From: Verrucomicrobiota bacterium
GTDB taxonomy: Bacteria > Verrucomicrobiota > Verrucomicrobiia > Opitutales > Opitutaceae
DNA length: 64,000 nucleotides
NCBI GenBank assembly: GCA_023416735.1
Contig: JAEZGX010000034.1
Span: 23,018 to 87,017 of the forward strand
Direction: 5' to 3'
Below the pieces are notes generated by a model. It did no database searches. It saw nothing but the letters and a program-made list of their open reading frames with translations, and was not told where the DNA came from. A program made the position numbers and the translations under genes. Of this stretch, positions 42,378 to 50,375 are shown piece after piece. The first letter of the stretch is position 1; the number at the start of each line of letters is the position of its first letter.

Positions 42378-43654
42378 ATCCCCTGTTGCCGCCCAATCGC
42401 CGGATCCTGCTCGTGGACGACAACCTGTCGATTCACGACGACTTTCGTCGCATCCTGGTGCCGACGAAAACGAGCGACGTGCTGGACGATGCGGCGGCAG
42501 CGCTTTTTGGCGCGGCGGCGGAGCCGCCGATGGTGCAGTCGGATGTATTTGAATTAGACTACGCGCAACAAGGACAGGAAGCAGCGGAGAAGGCGGCGGT
42601 GGCGGTGGCGTCGGGGCGTCCGTATGCGCTGGCGTTTGTCGACATGCGGATGCCGCCGGGTTGGGACGGACTGACGACGATCGGCAAACTTTGGGAGATC
42701 GATCCGGAGCTGCAGGTGGTGATTTGCACGGCGTATTCGGATCGGAGTTGGAGCGAGATCCAGGCGGCGCTGACGGCGCGTGATCGATGGCTCGTGTTGA
42801 AGAAGCCCTTCGACAAAGTGGAAGTGCTGCAGCTCGCGCAGGCGCTGACGGAGAAGTGGCATTTGACGCGGCTGTCGAAGTTACAACTAGCGACGCTGGA
42901 GGAGCACGTGAATGTGCGAACGGATCAGTTGCGGCAGGCGGTGCAGGTGAAGAATGAATTTTTGGCGAACGTGAGCCACGAACTTTTGACGCCGATGAAC
43001 GGGATTCTCGGCATGCTCGAGATGTTGAAAGACACGACGCTCGATACGGAGCAGGGGGCGTGTCTCGGCGATGCGCAGATGTGTGCGGAAGGGTTGGCGC
43101 AGTTGTTGCGGCAGATCGTGGCGTTCAACCAGGCGGAGGCGGGCACGCTGGCGCTGGAGCCGCTGCCCTTTGCGCCGGGGAGTTTGCTGAATGAAGTGGC
43201 GGAGGTTTATCGGGCGCGGGCGTTGCACAAAGGCCTCGCGTTGAAGACGCAGGTGGCGGCGAGCGTGCCGGCGGTGGCGCGGGCCCCGGCGCCGGTGATT
43301 CGCGAGATTCTTGTAGTGCTGCTCGATAATGCGGTGAAATTTTCGCAGCGCGGCGCGATCACGCTCGGTGTGGCGGGCGACGAGGCGCGGCTATGTTTCA
43401 CGGTGCGAGACATGGGTATCGGCATGAGCGAGGAGCAGCTCGCGTGGATCGCGCTGCCGTTTGCGCAGGTGGATGGTGGAATCTCGCGGCGCAATACCGG
43501 GATCGGACTCGGACTGCCGTTGGCGAAGCGGTTGGCGTCGTCGCTCGGCGGCGAGCTGACGATCAGCTCGCAAGCGGGCAGTGGGACGACGGTGACGTTT
43601 TCGGTTTTGACCGCGAAAGCGGCGGGCGCGGAGGAGCAGCGGGTCGCGAGTTGA
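42374..43654 (+). CDS. Receiver-histidine kinase partner protein (REC-HisKA-HATPase)
   Basis: A 426-residue soluble protein. The N-terminal receiver (about 10-165) has ILLVDDNLSIHDDFRRIL, an insert of about 30 residues, the acceptor in LAFVDMRMPPGWDG and KKPFDKVE. The HisKA box is FLANVSHELLTPMNGILGML and the ATPase carries LVVLLDNAVKFSQRG and GIGLGLPLAKRLASSLGG. The threonine-proline after the H-box is conventional except for L in place of R (HELLTP). It overlaps the upstream kinase by 4 bp. The most direct reading is that the membrane kinase phosphorylates this receiver and thereby tunes a second kinase. Confidence 0.88.
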   Translation: MNPLLPPNRRILLVDDNLSIHDDFRRILVPTKTSDVLDDAAAALFGAAAEPPMVQSDVFELDYAQQGQEAAEKAAVAVASGRPYALAFVDMRMPPGWDGLTTIGKLWEIDPELQVVICTAYSDRSWSEIQAALTARDRWLVLKKPFDKVEVLQLAQALTEKWHLTRLSKLQLATLEEHVNVRTDQLRQAVQVKNEFLANVSHELLTPMNGILGMLEMLKDTTLDTEQGACLGDAQMCAEGLAQLLRQIVAFNQAEAGTLALEPLPFAPGSLLNEVAEVYRARALHKGLALKTQVAASVPAVARAPAPVIREILVVLLDNAVKFSQRGAITLGVAGDEARLCFTVRDMGIGMSEEQLAWIALPFAQVDGGISRRNTGIGLGLPLAKRLASSLGGELTISSQAGSGTTVTFSVLTAKAAGAEEQRVAS

Positions 43655-43716
43655 GGCGCGGCGAGCGGGGGCGTAGCGTCGGCTCCGCGCCTCGGTCGAA
43701 GAGTGAATTCAGAATT

Positions 43717-44700
43717 TCAATACGGGCCGCGGATGTGAGGGGAGACTTCGCGGGCGTAGAACTCGACGAGTTTCGCGTGAAGATCTTTGGGGAGCGGCGC
43801 GAGGGAGGAGGCGCGAGCGTTGGCGCGGGCCTGGTCGGGGTTTTTGGCGCCGGGTATGATCGCGCTGACGGCGTCGAAATCGAGGCACCAGCGCAGGGCG
43901 AGTTCGGGGAGCGTGAGGCCGGCAGGGACGAAGGATTTGAGCGCGTCGGCGAGTTCGACGCCTTTTTCGAACGGGAGGCCGGCGAAGGTTTCGCCGACGT
44001 TAAAGGCGGCGCCATCGCGGTTGAAGTTGCGATGATCGTCGGCGGGGAAGGACGTGGCTTTCGTCATTTTTCCGCCGAGGAGTCCGCTGGCGAGCGGGAG
44101 ACGAACGAGGAGGGCGACCCGGCGGCGTTTGGCTTCGTCGAACAGGACGTGCGCGGGTTTCTGGCGGAATAGATTGAAGATGATTTGGAGGGAGGCGACG
44201 CCCTCCTGTTTCACGCAAAAGAGGGCTTCGTCCATCGATTCGACGCTGACGCCGAAGTCGCGGATTTTGCCTTCGCGTTTGAGCTCGCGCAGGTGTTCGA
44301 AGACCTCGCCGCGCTGGAGGACATCGAACGGGATGCAGTGGAGCTGGGTGAGATCGAGGGCGTCGACGCCGAGGCGTTTGAGCGAGGCCTCGGTGTGCTC
44401 GCGGATGCCGGCGCGGGTGAAGTTGTCGGGCCAGCCGGGCGGGCTGAAGCGGCCGAGCTTGGTGGCGACGGTGATCGGGGCGCGCGTTTCTTTGAGGAAT
44501 TTGCCGATGAGGGTTTCGCTGCGGCCGGCGCCGTAGACGTCGGCGGTGTCGAAGAGCGTCGTGCCGGCGTCGAGGGCGGCGCGGAGGGTTTGGAGAGCGG
44601 TGTCGTCGGAGACGTCGCCCCAGTTTCCGCCGATTTGCCAGCAGCCGAGTCCGACTTCGCTGACGTTGCGTCCGGTGGCGCCGAAAGGCCGAGTGTTCAT
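43717..44700 (-). CDS. Aldo/keto reductase
   Basis: A 327-residue NADPH-dependent oxidoreductase from ATG 44700 (the open frame to 44832 adds a non-conserved leader). The catalytic tetrad is visible: D and Y in LFDTADVYGAGRSETLIGKF, K in ITVATKLGRF and H in LDLTQLHCIPFD. The cofactor region appears in DAVSAIIPGAKNPDQARANA. It belongs to the branch containing YqkF/Tas-like general stress reductases. Substrate unknown. Its promoter region faces the small HTH gene, so the palindrome at 44776 could also influence it. Confidence 0.92.
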   Translation of the reverse strand: MNTRPFGATGRNVSEVGLGCWQIGGNWGDVSDDTALQTLRAALDAGTTLFDTADVYGAGRSETLIGKFLKETRAPITVATKLGRFSPPGWPDNFTRAGIREHTEASLKRLGVDALDLTQLHCIPFDVLQRGEVFEHLRELKREGKIRDFGVSVESMDEALFCVKQEGVASLQIIFNLFRQKPAHVLFDEAKRRRVALLVRLPLASGLLGGKMTKATSFPADDHRNFNRDGAAFNVGETFAGLPFEKGVELADALKSFVPAGLTLPELALRWCLDFDAVSAIIPGAKNPDQARANARASSLAPLPKDLHAKLVEFYAREVSPHIRGPY

Positions 44701-44775
44701 GGCGCTCACCGTGTGGCGGCGCGGCGGCGAGGCAAGCCGCGGGTGGGGATGGAAATGGAGAGAAAGGCGGCGGAC

Positions 44776-44798
44776 CTTGTAATATAATGCATGACAAG
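44776..44798. promoter_or_regulatory. Palindromic operator, imperfect copy
   Basis: CTTGTAATA-TAATG-CATGACAAG, an AT-rich inverted repeat with two mismatches between arms. It lies between the aldo/keto reductase and the HTH gene. It contains a perfect TATAAT (44783-44788). The same sequence, with the same downstream AAGTCGGCT and GGGGTG, recurs at 45467. Confidence 0.7.
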
Positions 44799-44895
44799 TC
44801 GGCTGGGGTGCGGCAGGGTGGCGGGCATGCAAGCGGACTTTCCCCGGAGCCTTACCCTTTCACTGGATTTGTCGTATGCGCTGATGGAGGCGGCG

Positions 44896-45186
44896 ATGAA
44901 GACCGCGGCGAAGGCGGCGAAAGGAGCGCAGCGGTTGACGCGGCCGAAGCGGGGGATGGCGTTGAAGCCGGGCGTGGATACGCCGTTGTGGAATGAGTTG
45001 TTGGCGGCGGTGAAGGTGCGGCTGAACCGGCGGGGCGAGAAGGCGAAGCTGGCGCGGATCCTCGGGGTGCCGCGGCAGCGCGTGCATGATTTGTTCAACA
45101 AGCGTAGTGCTTTGCCGGATGCGGAGCGGACGCTGTTGTTACTCGCGTGGCTGCATGCGCGGAATCATGGGCAGGATTTGGGGTGA
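44896..45186 (+). CDS. Small helix-turn-helix DNA-binding protein
   Basis: A 96-residue protein from ATG 44896, chosen for the GGAGG five bases upstream. ATG 44827 and 44791 are in frame, but 44791 lies inside the palindrome and the intervening codons are atypical. The basic N-terminus (KTAAKAAKGAQRLTRPKRG) leads to a compact helical domain, WNELLAAVKVRLNRRGEKAK, LARILGVPRQRVHDLFNKRS, ALPDAERTLLLLAWLHARN. LARILGVPRQRVHDLF reads as a Cro/XRE-like helix-turn-helix. An operator-like palindrome precedes this gene and another copy precedes the membrane protein gene, so autoregulation plus control of its neighbour is a reasonable inference. Confidence 0.7.
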   Translation: MKTAAKAAKGAQRLTRPKRGMALKPGVDTPLWNELLAAVKVRLNRRGEKAKLARILGVPRQRVHDLFNKRSALPDAERTLLLLAWLHARNHGQDLG

Positions 45187-45196
45187 TGGGGGATTT

Positions 45197-45228
45197 GAAC
45201 CACAGAGGCACGGAGACACGGAGGAAGG
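45197..45228 (+). repeat. Family B repeat
   Basis: GAACCACAGAGGCACGGAGA followed by CACGGAGGAAGG, directly after the HTH gene stop. Confidence 0.65.
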
Positions 45229-45282
45229 GTGAGACGAGGACGTAGATCCTTCGCGTGCGGTTGGCCGGAACGATGCAGTTTA

Positions 45283-45436
45283 GGAACCACGAATGGACAC
45301 CAATTCACACGAATTCGGAGGAGTTAAACCGAACGGGTGGGTGAGTTGCGTTGGTCACTCCTCAGTGCGGTGCGAACTCTGATTTTCGAACCGGCTCTTC
45401 ATTGGTGTGAATTCGTGTCCACTCGTGGTTCAAATG
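45283..45436. repeat. Family A inverted pair with 90-bp centre
   Basis: AACCACGAATGGACACCAAT then TCACACGAATTC on the left is matched by GTGTGAATTCGTGTCCACTC then GTGGTT on the right. It forms a long imperfect hairpin between the HTH gene and the second operator. Confidence 0.78.
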
Positions 45437-45466
45437 GATAACTACGGCGTGGGGCGGTAGCGGAGG

Positions 45467-45487
45467 TTGTAATATAATGTATTACAA
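45467..45487. promoter_or_regulatory. Palindromic operator, perfect copy
   Basis: TTGTAATA-TAATG-TATTACAA has perfect 8-bp arms and a 5-bp centre, with TATAAT at 45473-45478 inside. It lies 37 bp before the membrane protein ATG. No -35 hexamer is seen at the proper distance. Confidence 0.75.
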
Positions 45488-45524
45488 GTCGGCTTGGGGT
45501 GAGGAGACTTGAGGGGGGGCGGGA

Positions 45525-46256
45525 ATGGGCTTGGCGGGGTGGGGAGTTGAGAGGAGGGTGGGCGGATTTATGTCGAATGGGGTAATGTTGAGGGAGGCTC
45601 CGTGGCGGTCGGGGGTAAGGAGTGCTCGGGCGAATGTGGTGCCGGGGTTGGTGTTGCAGGTTGCGGCACTGGCGCTGGTGCTGGCGTATTATCGGGATGA
45701 TACTACGCGGGCAGTGTTGGGACGCGTGGTGGAGTGGCGGGACGAGGTGGGCGTGGGCTTGTCGATTTTGTCGACGGGTTTTTTCGGCGGGTTGTTGCCG
45801 ATGGTTTATTTGAAGCTGGGACGGGCGACTCGGGAACGTTACTCGATGGCGCAGGCGGGCGTGATCACGGCGTTCTGGGCTTACAAGGGCTTCGAGGTGG
45901 ATCTGCTCTATCGGCTGTTGGCGCGGTTTGTCGGGGAAGGGAATGATTTCGGGACGATCGCGGTGAAGTCGGCGATCGACCAGTTCGTGTATTGTCCGCT
46001 GGTGGCGGTGCCGGTGACCGTGCTGGTCTATGAATGGGTGACCGCGCGATTCGATGGTGCGGCGGTGAAAGCGGATGTGCGAGCGGGTGGCTGGGTGCGG
46101 CGGCGGGTGCTGCCGGTGTTGATCTCAAATGTCGGGGTGTGGCTGCCGGCGGTGTGCATCATTTATGCGCTGCCGACGGCGTTGCAGCTGCCGCTACAGA
46201 ATTTGGTGCTGTGCTTTTTTACGCTGCTGGTGGCGCATCAGATGAAGCGGGAGTGA
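45525..46256 (+). CDS. Multi-pass membrane protein, possibly Mpv17/PMP22-like
   Basis: A 243-residue protein from ATG 45525 (ATG 45570 also possible). About five to six hydrophobic segments: VPGLVLQVAALALVLAYY, LSILSTGFFGGLLPMVYLKL, GVITAFWAYKGFEVDLLYRL, CPLVAVPVTVLVYEWV, VGVWLPAVCIIYALP, NLVLCFFTLLVAH. The order AYKGFEVDLLYRLL, then KSAIDQFVYCPL, then VWLPAVCIIYALP resembles the conserved blocks of the eukaryotic Mpv17/PMP22 family (HFWYR, DQ-P, W-PA-NF-VP). This is a by-eye similarity only. Function unknown. Confidence 0.6.
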   Translation: MGLAGWGVERRVGGFMSNGVMLREAPWRSGVRSARANVVPGLVLQVAALALVLAYYRDDTTRAVLGRVVEWRDEVGVGLSILSTGFFGGLLPMVYLKLGRATRERYSMAQAGVITAFWAYKGFEVDLLYRLLARFVGEGNDFGTIAVKSAIDQFVYCPLVAVPVTVLVYEWVTARFDGAAVKADVRAGGWVRRRVLPVLISNVGVWLPAVCIIYALPTALQLPLQNLVLCFFTLLVAHQMKRE

Positions 46257-46260
46257 GGGG

Positions 46261-46300
46261 CAGAGATGGCCGCAAAGAGGCGCAGAAGGCGCAAAAACGG
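46261..46300 (+). repeat. Dispersed repeat of GCAAAGAGGCGCAGAAGGCG type
   Basis: GGCCGCAAAGAGGCGCAGAA followed by GGCGCAAAAACGG lies just after the membrane protein stop. It is related in style to family B and has no coding role. Confidence 0.5.
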
Positions 46301-46392
46301 AAACGGCGGCGACGGAGCGCCGCTCTCCAAGTTGTTACCCGAAGGATGGTGGTTTTTGGCACCCTGGCTTTGCCTCGTGCGTCAGACTTCAC

Positions 46393-48555
46393 ATGTTTGC
46401 CGCCATGAAGTTGCTTCGTCGCATCGCGTTTTGGGTGGGTTTGTTGCCTGTGTTTGCGCAGGTGGCGGAGGCCGCTTTCGCGGGGGCGCCGCAGCATGTG
46501 AAGGCGTCGCTGGTTGCGGCGGAGCAGTCGGTGCAGCCGGGGCGGGCGTTCACGGTGGCGCTGCGGCTGGAGCATGATGCGCATTGGCACACGTATTGGA
46601 TCAATCCGGGAACGGGTTATCCTACGTCGCTGGAGTGGACGCTGCCGGAAGGATTTTCGGCGGGAGAGATTCAGTGGCCGACGCCGGTGGTGTTGAAGGA
46701 CAGCAAGGGGACGGTGATGGGAAATGGGTATGAGAACGTGACGTATTTGCCGGTGACGATCACACCGCCGAAGGAGTTGGCGGTGGGCGGAACGGTGGAG
46801 CTGAAGGCACACGCGAGCTGGTTGATGTGCGCGGATGTGTGCATCCCGGGAGATCAGGAAGTGAGTTTGACGCTGCCGGTGCGCGATGAGGCGCCGCAGG
46901 CGGATGCGACGTTCGGGGAAGAAATTGCGGCGACGCTGGCGGAGCTGCCGCGGGTGTTGCCGGAATGGTCGGTGTCGGCGCGGAAGGACGGGGAGACGCT
47001 GGTGATCACGGTGACCCCGGCACGCGCAGAGGCGGGGAAACAGGCGGCGGGTGAACTGCATGTTTTCACGGAGGATAACCTGGTGGCTTACGAATTGCCC
47101 CAGGCAGTGGAGGTGAATCCAGAGGGCGGATACACGATCCGGGCGCCGATCTCGCCGGATGGGCCGCAGGACGCGACACACTTGAAAGGGGTGATCACGG
47201 CAAGCGAGGGATGGCTCTCGGGTGGGAAGATGCGCGGGATGGTGGTGAATGCGGCCCTGGGCGAAACCGCGGAGGCGGCGGTGGCGACGACGAGTGGAAG
47301 CGGGGGCGGTGGGGCGACGAGCGGCGCGGGGTTGGGCGGAACGCTGTTTCTGGCGTTCGTGGGCGGTTTGATTCTGAACCTGATGCCGTGCGTGTTCCCT
47401 GTATTGGGAATCAAGATACTGGGGTTCGTGAATCAGGCGGGGCACGAGCGCGGGAAGATCGTGGCGCACGGGCTGGTGTTTACGCTGGGCGTGTTGCTGT
47501 CGTTCTGGTCGCTGGCGGCGGTGCTGGCGATTTTGCGGGCGGGTGGAGCGGAGCTGGGGTGGGGGTTTCAGCTGCAGTCGCCGGCGTTTGTTTACGCGCT
47601 CGCGGTGTTGCTGCTGGTGTTCGCATTGAACATGAGCGGCGTGTTCGAATTTGGGCTGCGGGCGACGGCGATCGGCGGGGAGTTGCAGACGAAGTCGGGT
47701 TATGGGGGATCGTTTTTCACGGGCGTGCTGGCGACGGTGGTGGCGACCCCGTGCTCGGCGCCATTTCTTGCGCCCGCGTTGGGCGCGGCGCTGGCGTTGT
47801 CGACGGTCGAGTCGTTCGCGATCTTCACGGCAATCGCGATCGGGTTGTCGACGCCCTACCTGTTGTTGTCGGCGTTCCCGCAGGCGGTGAAGGTGCTGCC
47901 GCGGCCGGGTGCGTGGATGGAAACGTTCAAGCAGTTCATGGCGTTTCCGTTGTATGCGACAGTTGGATACCTGATCTGGGTGTTGGCCGGGCAGGTGAAT
48001 GACGAAGGGCTGCAGTATCTGCTGCTCGGGCTCGTGCTGGTGGCGATGGGCGTCTGGTTTTATGGGCGTTGGACGGCGCCGGGGGCGTCGAGCGGGCGGA
48101 GGCGTTTCGGCGTGGCGGCGCTCGTGGTTGTCGGGGCGGCGGGGGTTTGGCTTGGCTGGCCGAAAGCGTCGGCGGCGGTGCAGGGCACGGGCGGGACGGT
48201 GGTTTCGGGTGGCGTGACGTGGGAGCCGTGGAGTCCGGAGGCGGTGGAGAAACTGCGGGCGGAGGGACGCGTCGTGTATGTGGATTTCACGGCGCGGTGG
48301 TGTTTCACGTGCCAGACCAACAAGAAGGTCGTGTTCGGGTCGGACGAGGTGCTGAAGGAGTTTTCCGAGCGGAACGTGGTGACGTTGCGCGCGGATTGGA
48401 CGAACAAGGATCCGCGGATCACGGCGGAGCTGGCGAAGTATCAACGGTCGGCGGTGCCGTTTAATGTGATCTGGAAACCGGGTGTGACGGAGCCGGTGAT
48501 TTTGCCGGAATTGTTGACGCCGGGGATCGTGTTGGAGGCGGTGCGAGAGGGGTGA
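46393..48555 (+). CDS. DsbD-like thiol:disulfide interchange protein
   Basis: A 720-residue inner-membrane electron carrier (start ATG 46393, or 46405). After the signal peptide comes a DsbD alpha-like periplasmic domain (HVKASLVAAEQSVQPGRAF, AHWHTYWINPGTGYPTSLEW) with the cysteine pair of WLMCADVCIPG. An eight-helix CcdA-like core carries one cysteine in NLMPCVFPVLGIKILGF and one in VATPCSAPFLAPALG. The C-terminal thioredoxin-like domain has the redox motif in FTARWCFTCQTNKKVVF. Together these relay electrons from cytoplasmic thioredoxin to periplasmic thiols, useful for cytochrome c and copper-site maturation. It lies near the nitrite-reduction island, which needs both, but is not clearly part of it. 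Confidence 0.93.
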   Translation: MFAAMKLLRRIAFWVGLLPVFAQVAEAAFAGAPQHVKASLVAAEQSVQPGRAFTVALRLEHDAHWHTYWINPGTGYPTSLEWTLPEGFSAGEIQWPTPVVLKDSKGTVMGNGYENVTYLPVTITPPKELAVGGTVELKAHASWLMCADVCIPGDQEVSLTLPVRDEAPQADATFGEEIAATLAELPRVLPEWSVSARKDGETLVITVTPARAEAGKQAAGELHVFTEDNLVAYELPQAVEVNPEGGYTIRAPISPDGPQDATHLKGVITASEGWLSGGKMRGMVVNAALGETAEAAVATTSGSGGGGATSGAGLGGTLFLAFVGGLILNLMPCVFPVLGIKILGFVNQAGHERGKIVAHGLVFTLGVLLSFWSLAAVLAILRAGGAELGWGFQLQSPAFVYALAVLLLVFALNMSGVFEFGLRATAIGGELQTKSGYGGSFFTGVLATVVATPCSAPFLAPALGAALALSTVESFAIFTAIAIGLSTPYLLLSAFPQAVKVLPRPGAWMETFKQFMAFPLYATVGYLIWVLAGQVNDEGLQYLLLGLVLVAMGVWFYGRWTAPGASSGRRRFGVAALVVVGAAGVWLGWPKASAAVQGTGGTVVSGGVTWEPWSPEAVEKLRAEGRVVYVDFTARWCFTCQTNKKVVFGSDEVLKEFSERNVVTLRADWTNKDPRITAELAKYQRSAVPFNVIWKPGVTEPVILPELLTPGIVLEAVREG

Positions 48556-48556
48556 A

Positions 48557-48612
48557 GGAAGCTCCAAGGACCAAGATCCAAGATCCAGGGAATGTTCATG
48601 GGTCAAATCGCA
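48557..48612 (+). repeat. Family C repeat
   Basis: AAGCTCCAAGGACCAAGATC followed by CAAGATCCAGGGAATG and TCATGGGTCAAA is a diverged copy of the element at 25131. Confidence 0.65.
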
Positions 48613-48634
48613 ATTAGGAAGGGGAAGTTGGTTG

Positions 48635-48665
48635 AACCACGAATGGACACGAACGCACACGAATG
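48635..48665 (+). repeat. Family A repeat
   Basis: AACCACGAATGGACACGAAC followed by GCACACGAATG, upstream of the hairpin at 48671. Confidence 0.75.
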
Positions 48666-48670
48666 AATCG

Positions 48671-48695
48671 CAGAGCGGGTCGGAGACCCGCTCTG
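48671..48695. terminator. Perfect hairpin between convergent genes (family E)
   Basis: Arms CAGAGCGGGTC / GACCCGCTCTG are perfect over 11 bp with a GGA loop. It abuts the DUF59 stop codon and lies between the convergent dsbD-like and DUF59 genes. There is only a short TATTT on the plus side, so termination is plausible but not certain. Confidence 0.6.
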
Positions 48696-49013
48696 CTATT
48701 TGGTCCAGCCGAGGAAGCGACGGGCTTCGTCGGTGAGCATGTCGGGGGTCCAGGCGGGATCCCAGACGAGGTCGATGCGGACTTCGCCGATATCCGGGAG
48801 CGTAGCGAGGGCGGCGCGAGCGCCGTCGAAGATCATGTCGCCGGCGGGGCAGGACGGCGTGGTGAGCGTCATGGCGACGGCGACGTTGGTGCCGTCGAGG
48901 GTCACGTCGTAGACGAGACCCATGTCGACGATATTGAGGCCGAATTCGGGATCGAGGATCGTGGCGAGGGTGGACCAAACGGTTTCGGTGGTGAGCGCGT
49001 CGGTGGTCTTCAT
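48696..49013 (-). CDS. DUF59/MIP18-family metal-sulfur cluster assembly protein
   Basis: A 105-residue protein of the SufT/PaaD-like DUF59 family. It carries TILDPEFGLNIVDMGLVYDV, TLTTPSCPAGDMIFDGARA, with the conserved cysteine in TPSCPAGD, and the VDLVWDPAW-type end (IDLVWDPAWTPDMLTDEARR). Members help mature iron-sulfur proteins. The start overlaps the stop of the 12-TM gene by 4 bp (ATGA), so the two are coupled. In nitrite- and NO-reducing bacteria DUF59 genes often accompany DUF2249 and NnrS-type genes, as here. Confidence 0.9.
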   Translation of the reverse strand: MKTTDALTTETVWSTLATILDPEFGLNIVDMGLVYDVTLDGTNVAVAMTLTTPSCPAGDMIFDGARAALATLPDIGEVRIDLVWDPAWTPDMLTDEARRFLGWTK

Positions 49014-50329
49014 GAGGCGGCGCTTTGGGCGCGGTGGAGCGCGGTGGGGAGAGGTTGAGGGGTGTCGGCGCGCCAAAGATGGCGGGCGACAGACGAGAGG
49101 CTGAGTGCCAGCGAGAGTTGACCGGCGGCGAAGATGAGAGCGCCGACGGTGAGCGTGAGCGGCTGGGCGGCGACGGTGCCGATCGCTAGCACAATGACGC
49201 CGGAGACATGGGCGAGGAGCCAGAGACCTTCGCAGGTGGGGCGACCCAGGGCGGCGGCGACGGGCGTGCGCTGGCGGCCGACGCGAGGGCCGTAGATGCG
49301 CATCCACACGAGGAATGGGATGATTTTGCAGAGCATGCCTTGGACGAGCGCGAGGACGCCGCCAAGGATGGCGATGACGCCATAGGCGAGAGCGGCGCGA
49401 AGGTTGTCGGAGGCAAGGGCGAGCGCGGTGCCGCCGATCGCGGCGACGACCAGGAAGGCGAGGCCGGCGAAGAAGCCGCGGAGGCCGGGTTCGAGAAGTT
49501 TCTTTTTTCGCGTGGCGAGGAGGCGACGGAGTTCGATGGCGGAGAGAGCAAAGGATGCGAGAAGCAGCGCGGCGCCGAGAACGGCGAAAGAGGTGGCGGC
49601 GAGAGCGAGGGCGGAGACGAGGATGAGCAGACCGAGTTGGGACGAGATGAGAGCGCGGGCGACGCGGCGGAGGTCGGGTGGACCGGCGAGGGTGAACATC
49701 GGGACGAGGCGGAACATCGCGCCCTGCGTGAGGGTGACGAAGAATCCCGCGACGCCGGCATGGGCGTGGGCGCGGAGGAGGGCGAGGACGTCGAGATTCC
49801 ACCAAGCGAAGCGGAGATTGAGCGCGAGCAGGAGGCCCGCGAGGACGGTGAGGACGAGCCACGCGGCGGCGGCGGCGAAGGCGAGCAGGATGGGATCGAG
49901 ATGAGGGGCGGAACGGAGCGTGCGGACGATGTTGGCGGAAAAGAGGGCGACGCCGATCGAGACGGCAGATCCGCCGAGCGCGACGAGAAGCAGGTCGCCG
50001 CGGAGGAAACCGACAATCATGGTGACGGTGCCGACGAGGTGGAGGGCAAGATGGGCCCAGGCCTGGCGTGGTCCCGTGAAGCCGGTGTTGGCGAGGACCG
50101 GAAGGAGTTGGTAAACGGCGCCGAAGCAGACGGTGAGAAGCGCGCCGAGAAGCCACGCGTGCGCGAGCGTGACGACGTGCATGTGCAGGTGCGGCAGGGC
50201 GAGCGTGTCGGGAAAAACGACGAGCGCGGCGGTGGAAGCGAAGGCGGCAAAGAGGCCGGCGAAGATAAACGAAAGAGGAATGCTGGCGCCGGCGGCGATC
50301 GGGGAACGATTGGCGGAGGGAGAGAACAT
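49010..50329 (-). CDS. 12-TM histidine-containing membrane protein (NnrS / haem-copper oxidase subunit I-like)
   Basis: About 439 residues from ATG 50329 with roughly twelve helices. Histidines cluster within helices as in haem-binding integral proteins: LALPHLHMHVVTLAHAWLLG, LLRAHAHAGVAGFFVTL and LWLLAHVSGVIVLA. GAVYQLLPVLANTGF and TQGAMFRLVPMFTLAG precede helix ends. The pattern recalls NnrS and the single-subunit haem-copper family, but the full six-histidine set of an oxidase or NO reductase is not evident. Its position in the nirK island makes a role in NO handling or haem-copper delivery likely. It is coupled to the DUF59 gene. Confidence 0.65.
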   Translation of the reverse strand: MFSPSANRSPIAAGASIPLSFIFAGLFAAFASTAALVVFPDTLALPHLHMHVVTLAHAWLLGALLTVCFGAVYQLLPVLANTGFTGPRQAWAHLALHLVGTVTMIVGFLRGDLLLVALGGSAVSIGVALFSANIVRTLRSAPHLDPILLAFAAAAAWLVLTVLAGLLLALNLRFAWWNLDVLALLRAHAHAGVAGFFVTLTQGAMFRLVPMFTLAGPPDLRRVARALISSQLGLLILVSALALAATSFAVLGAALLLASFALSAIELRRLLATRKKKLLEPGLRGFFAGLAFLVVAAIGGTALALASDNLRAALAYGVIAILGGVLALVQGMLCKIIPFLVWMRIYGPRVGRQRTPVAAALGRPTCEGLWLLAHVSGVIVLAIGTVAAQPLTLTVGALIFAAGQLSLALSLSSVARHLWRADTPQPLPTALHRAQSAAS

Positions 50330-50375
50330 GGGGTCGCGGCGCGGGCGGCGCAGTCGTGGTGACGGCGAGGTTGAA

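Larger units (their letters stand above)
45187..45524. other. 338-bp intergenic region, repeats plus operator
   Basis: No credible gene. It holds one family B unit, a family A inverted pair about 150 bp long, and the perfect copy of the palindromic operator, followed by the start region of the membrane protein gene. Confidence 0.7.

Noticed and set aside
46219..48978. Minus-strand open frame of 919 codons
   Set aside because: It lies wholly antisense to the DsbD-like gene, has an arginine/histidine-rich composition with no domain, and results from the GC-rich third positions of the real gene.
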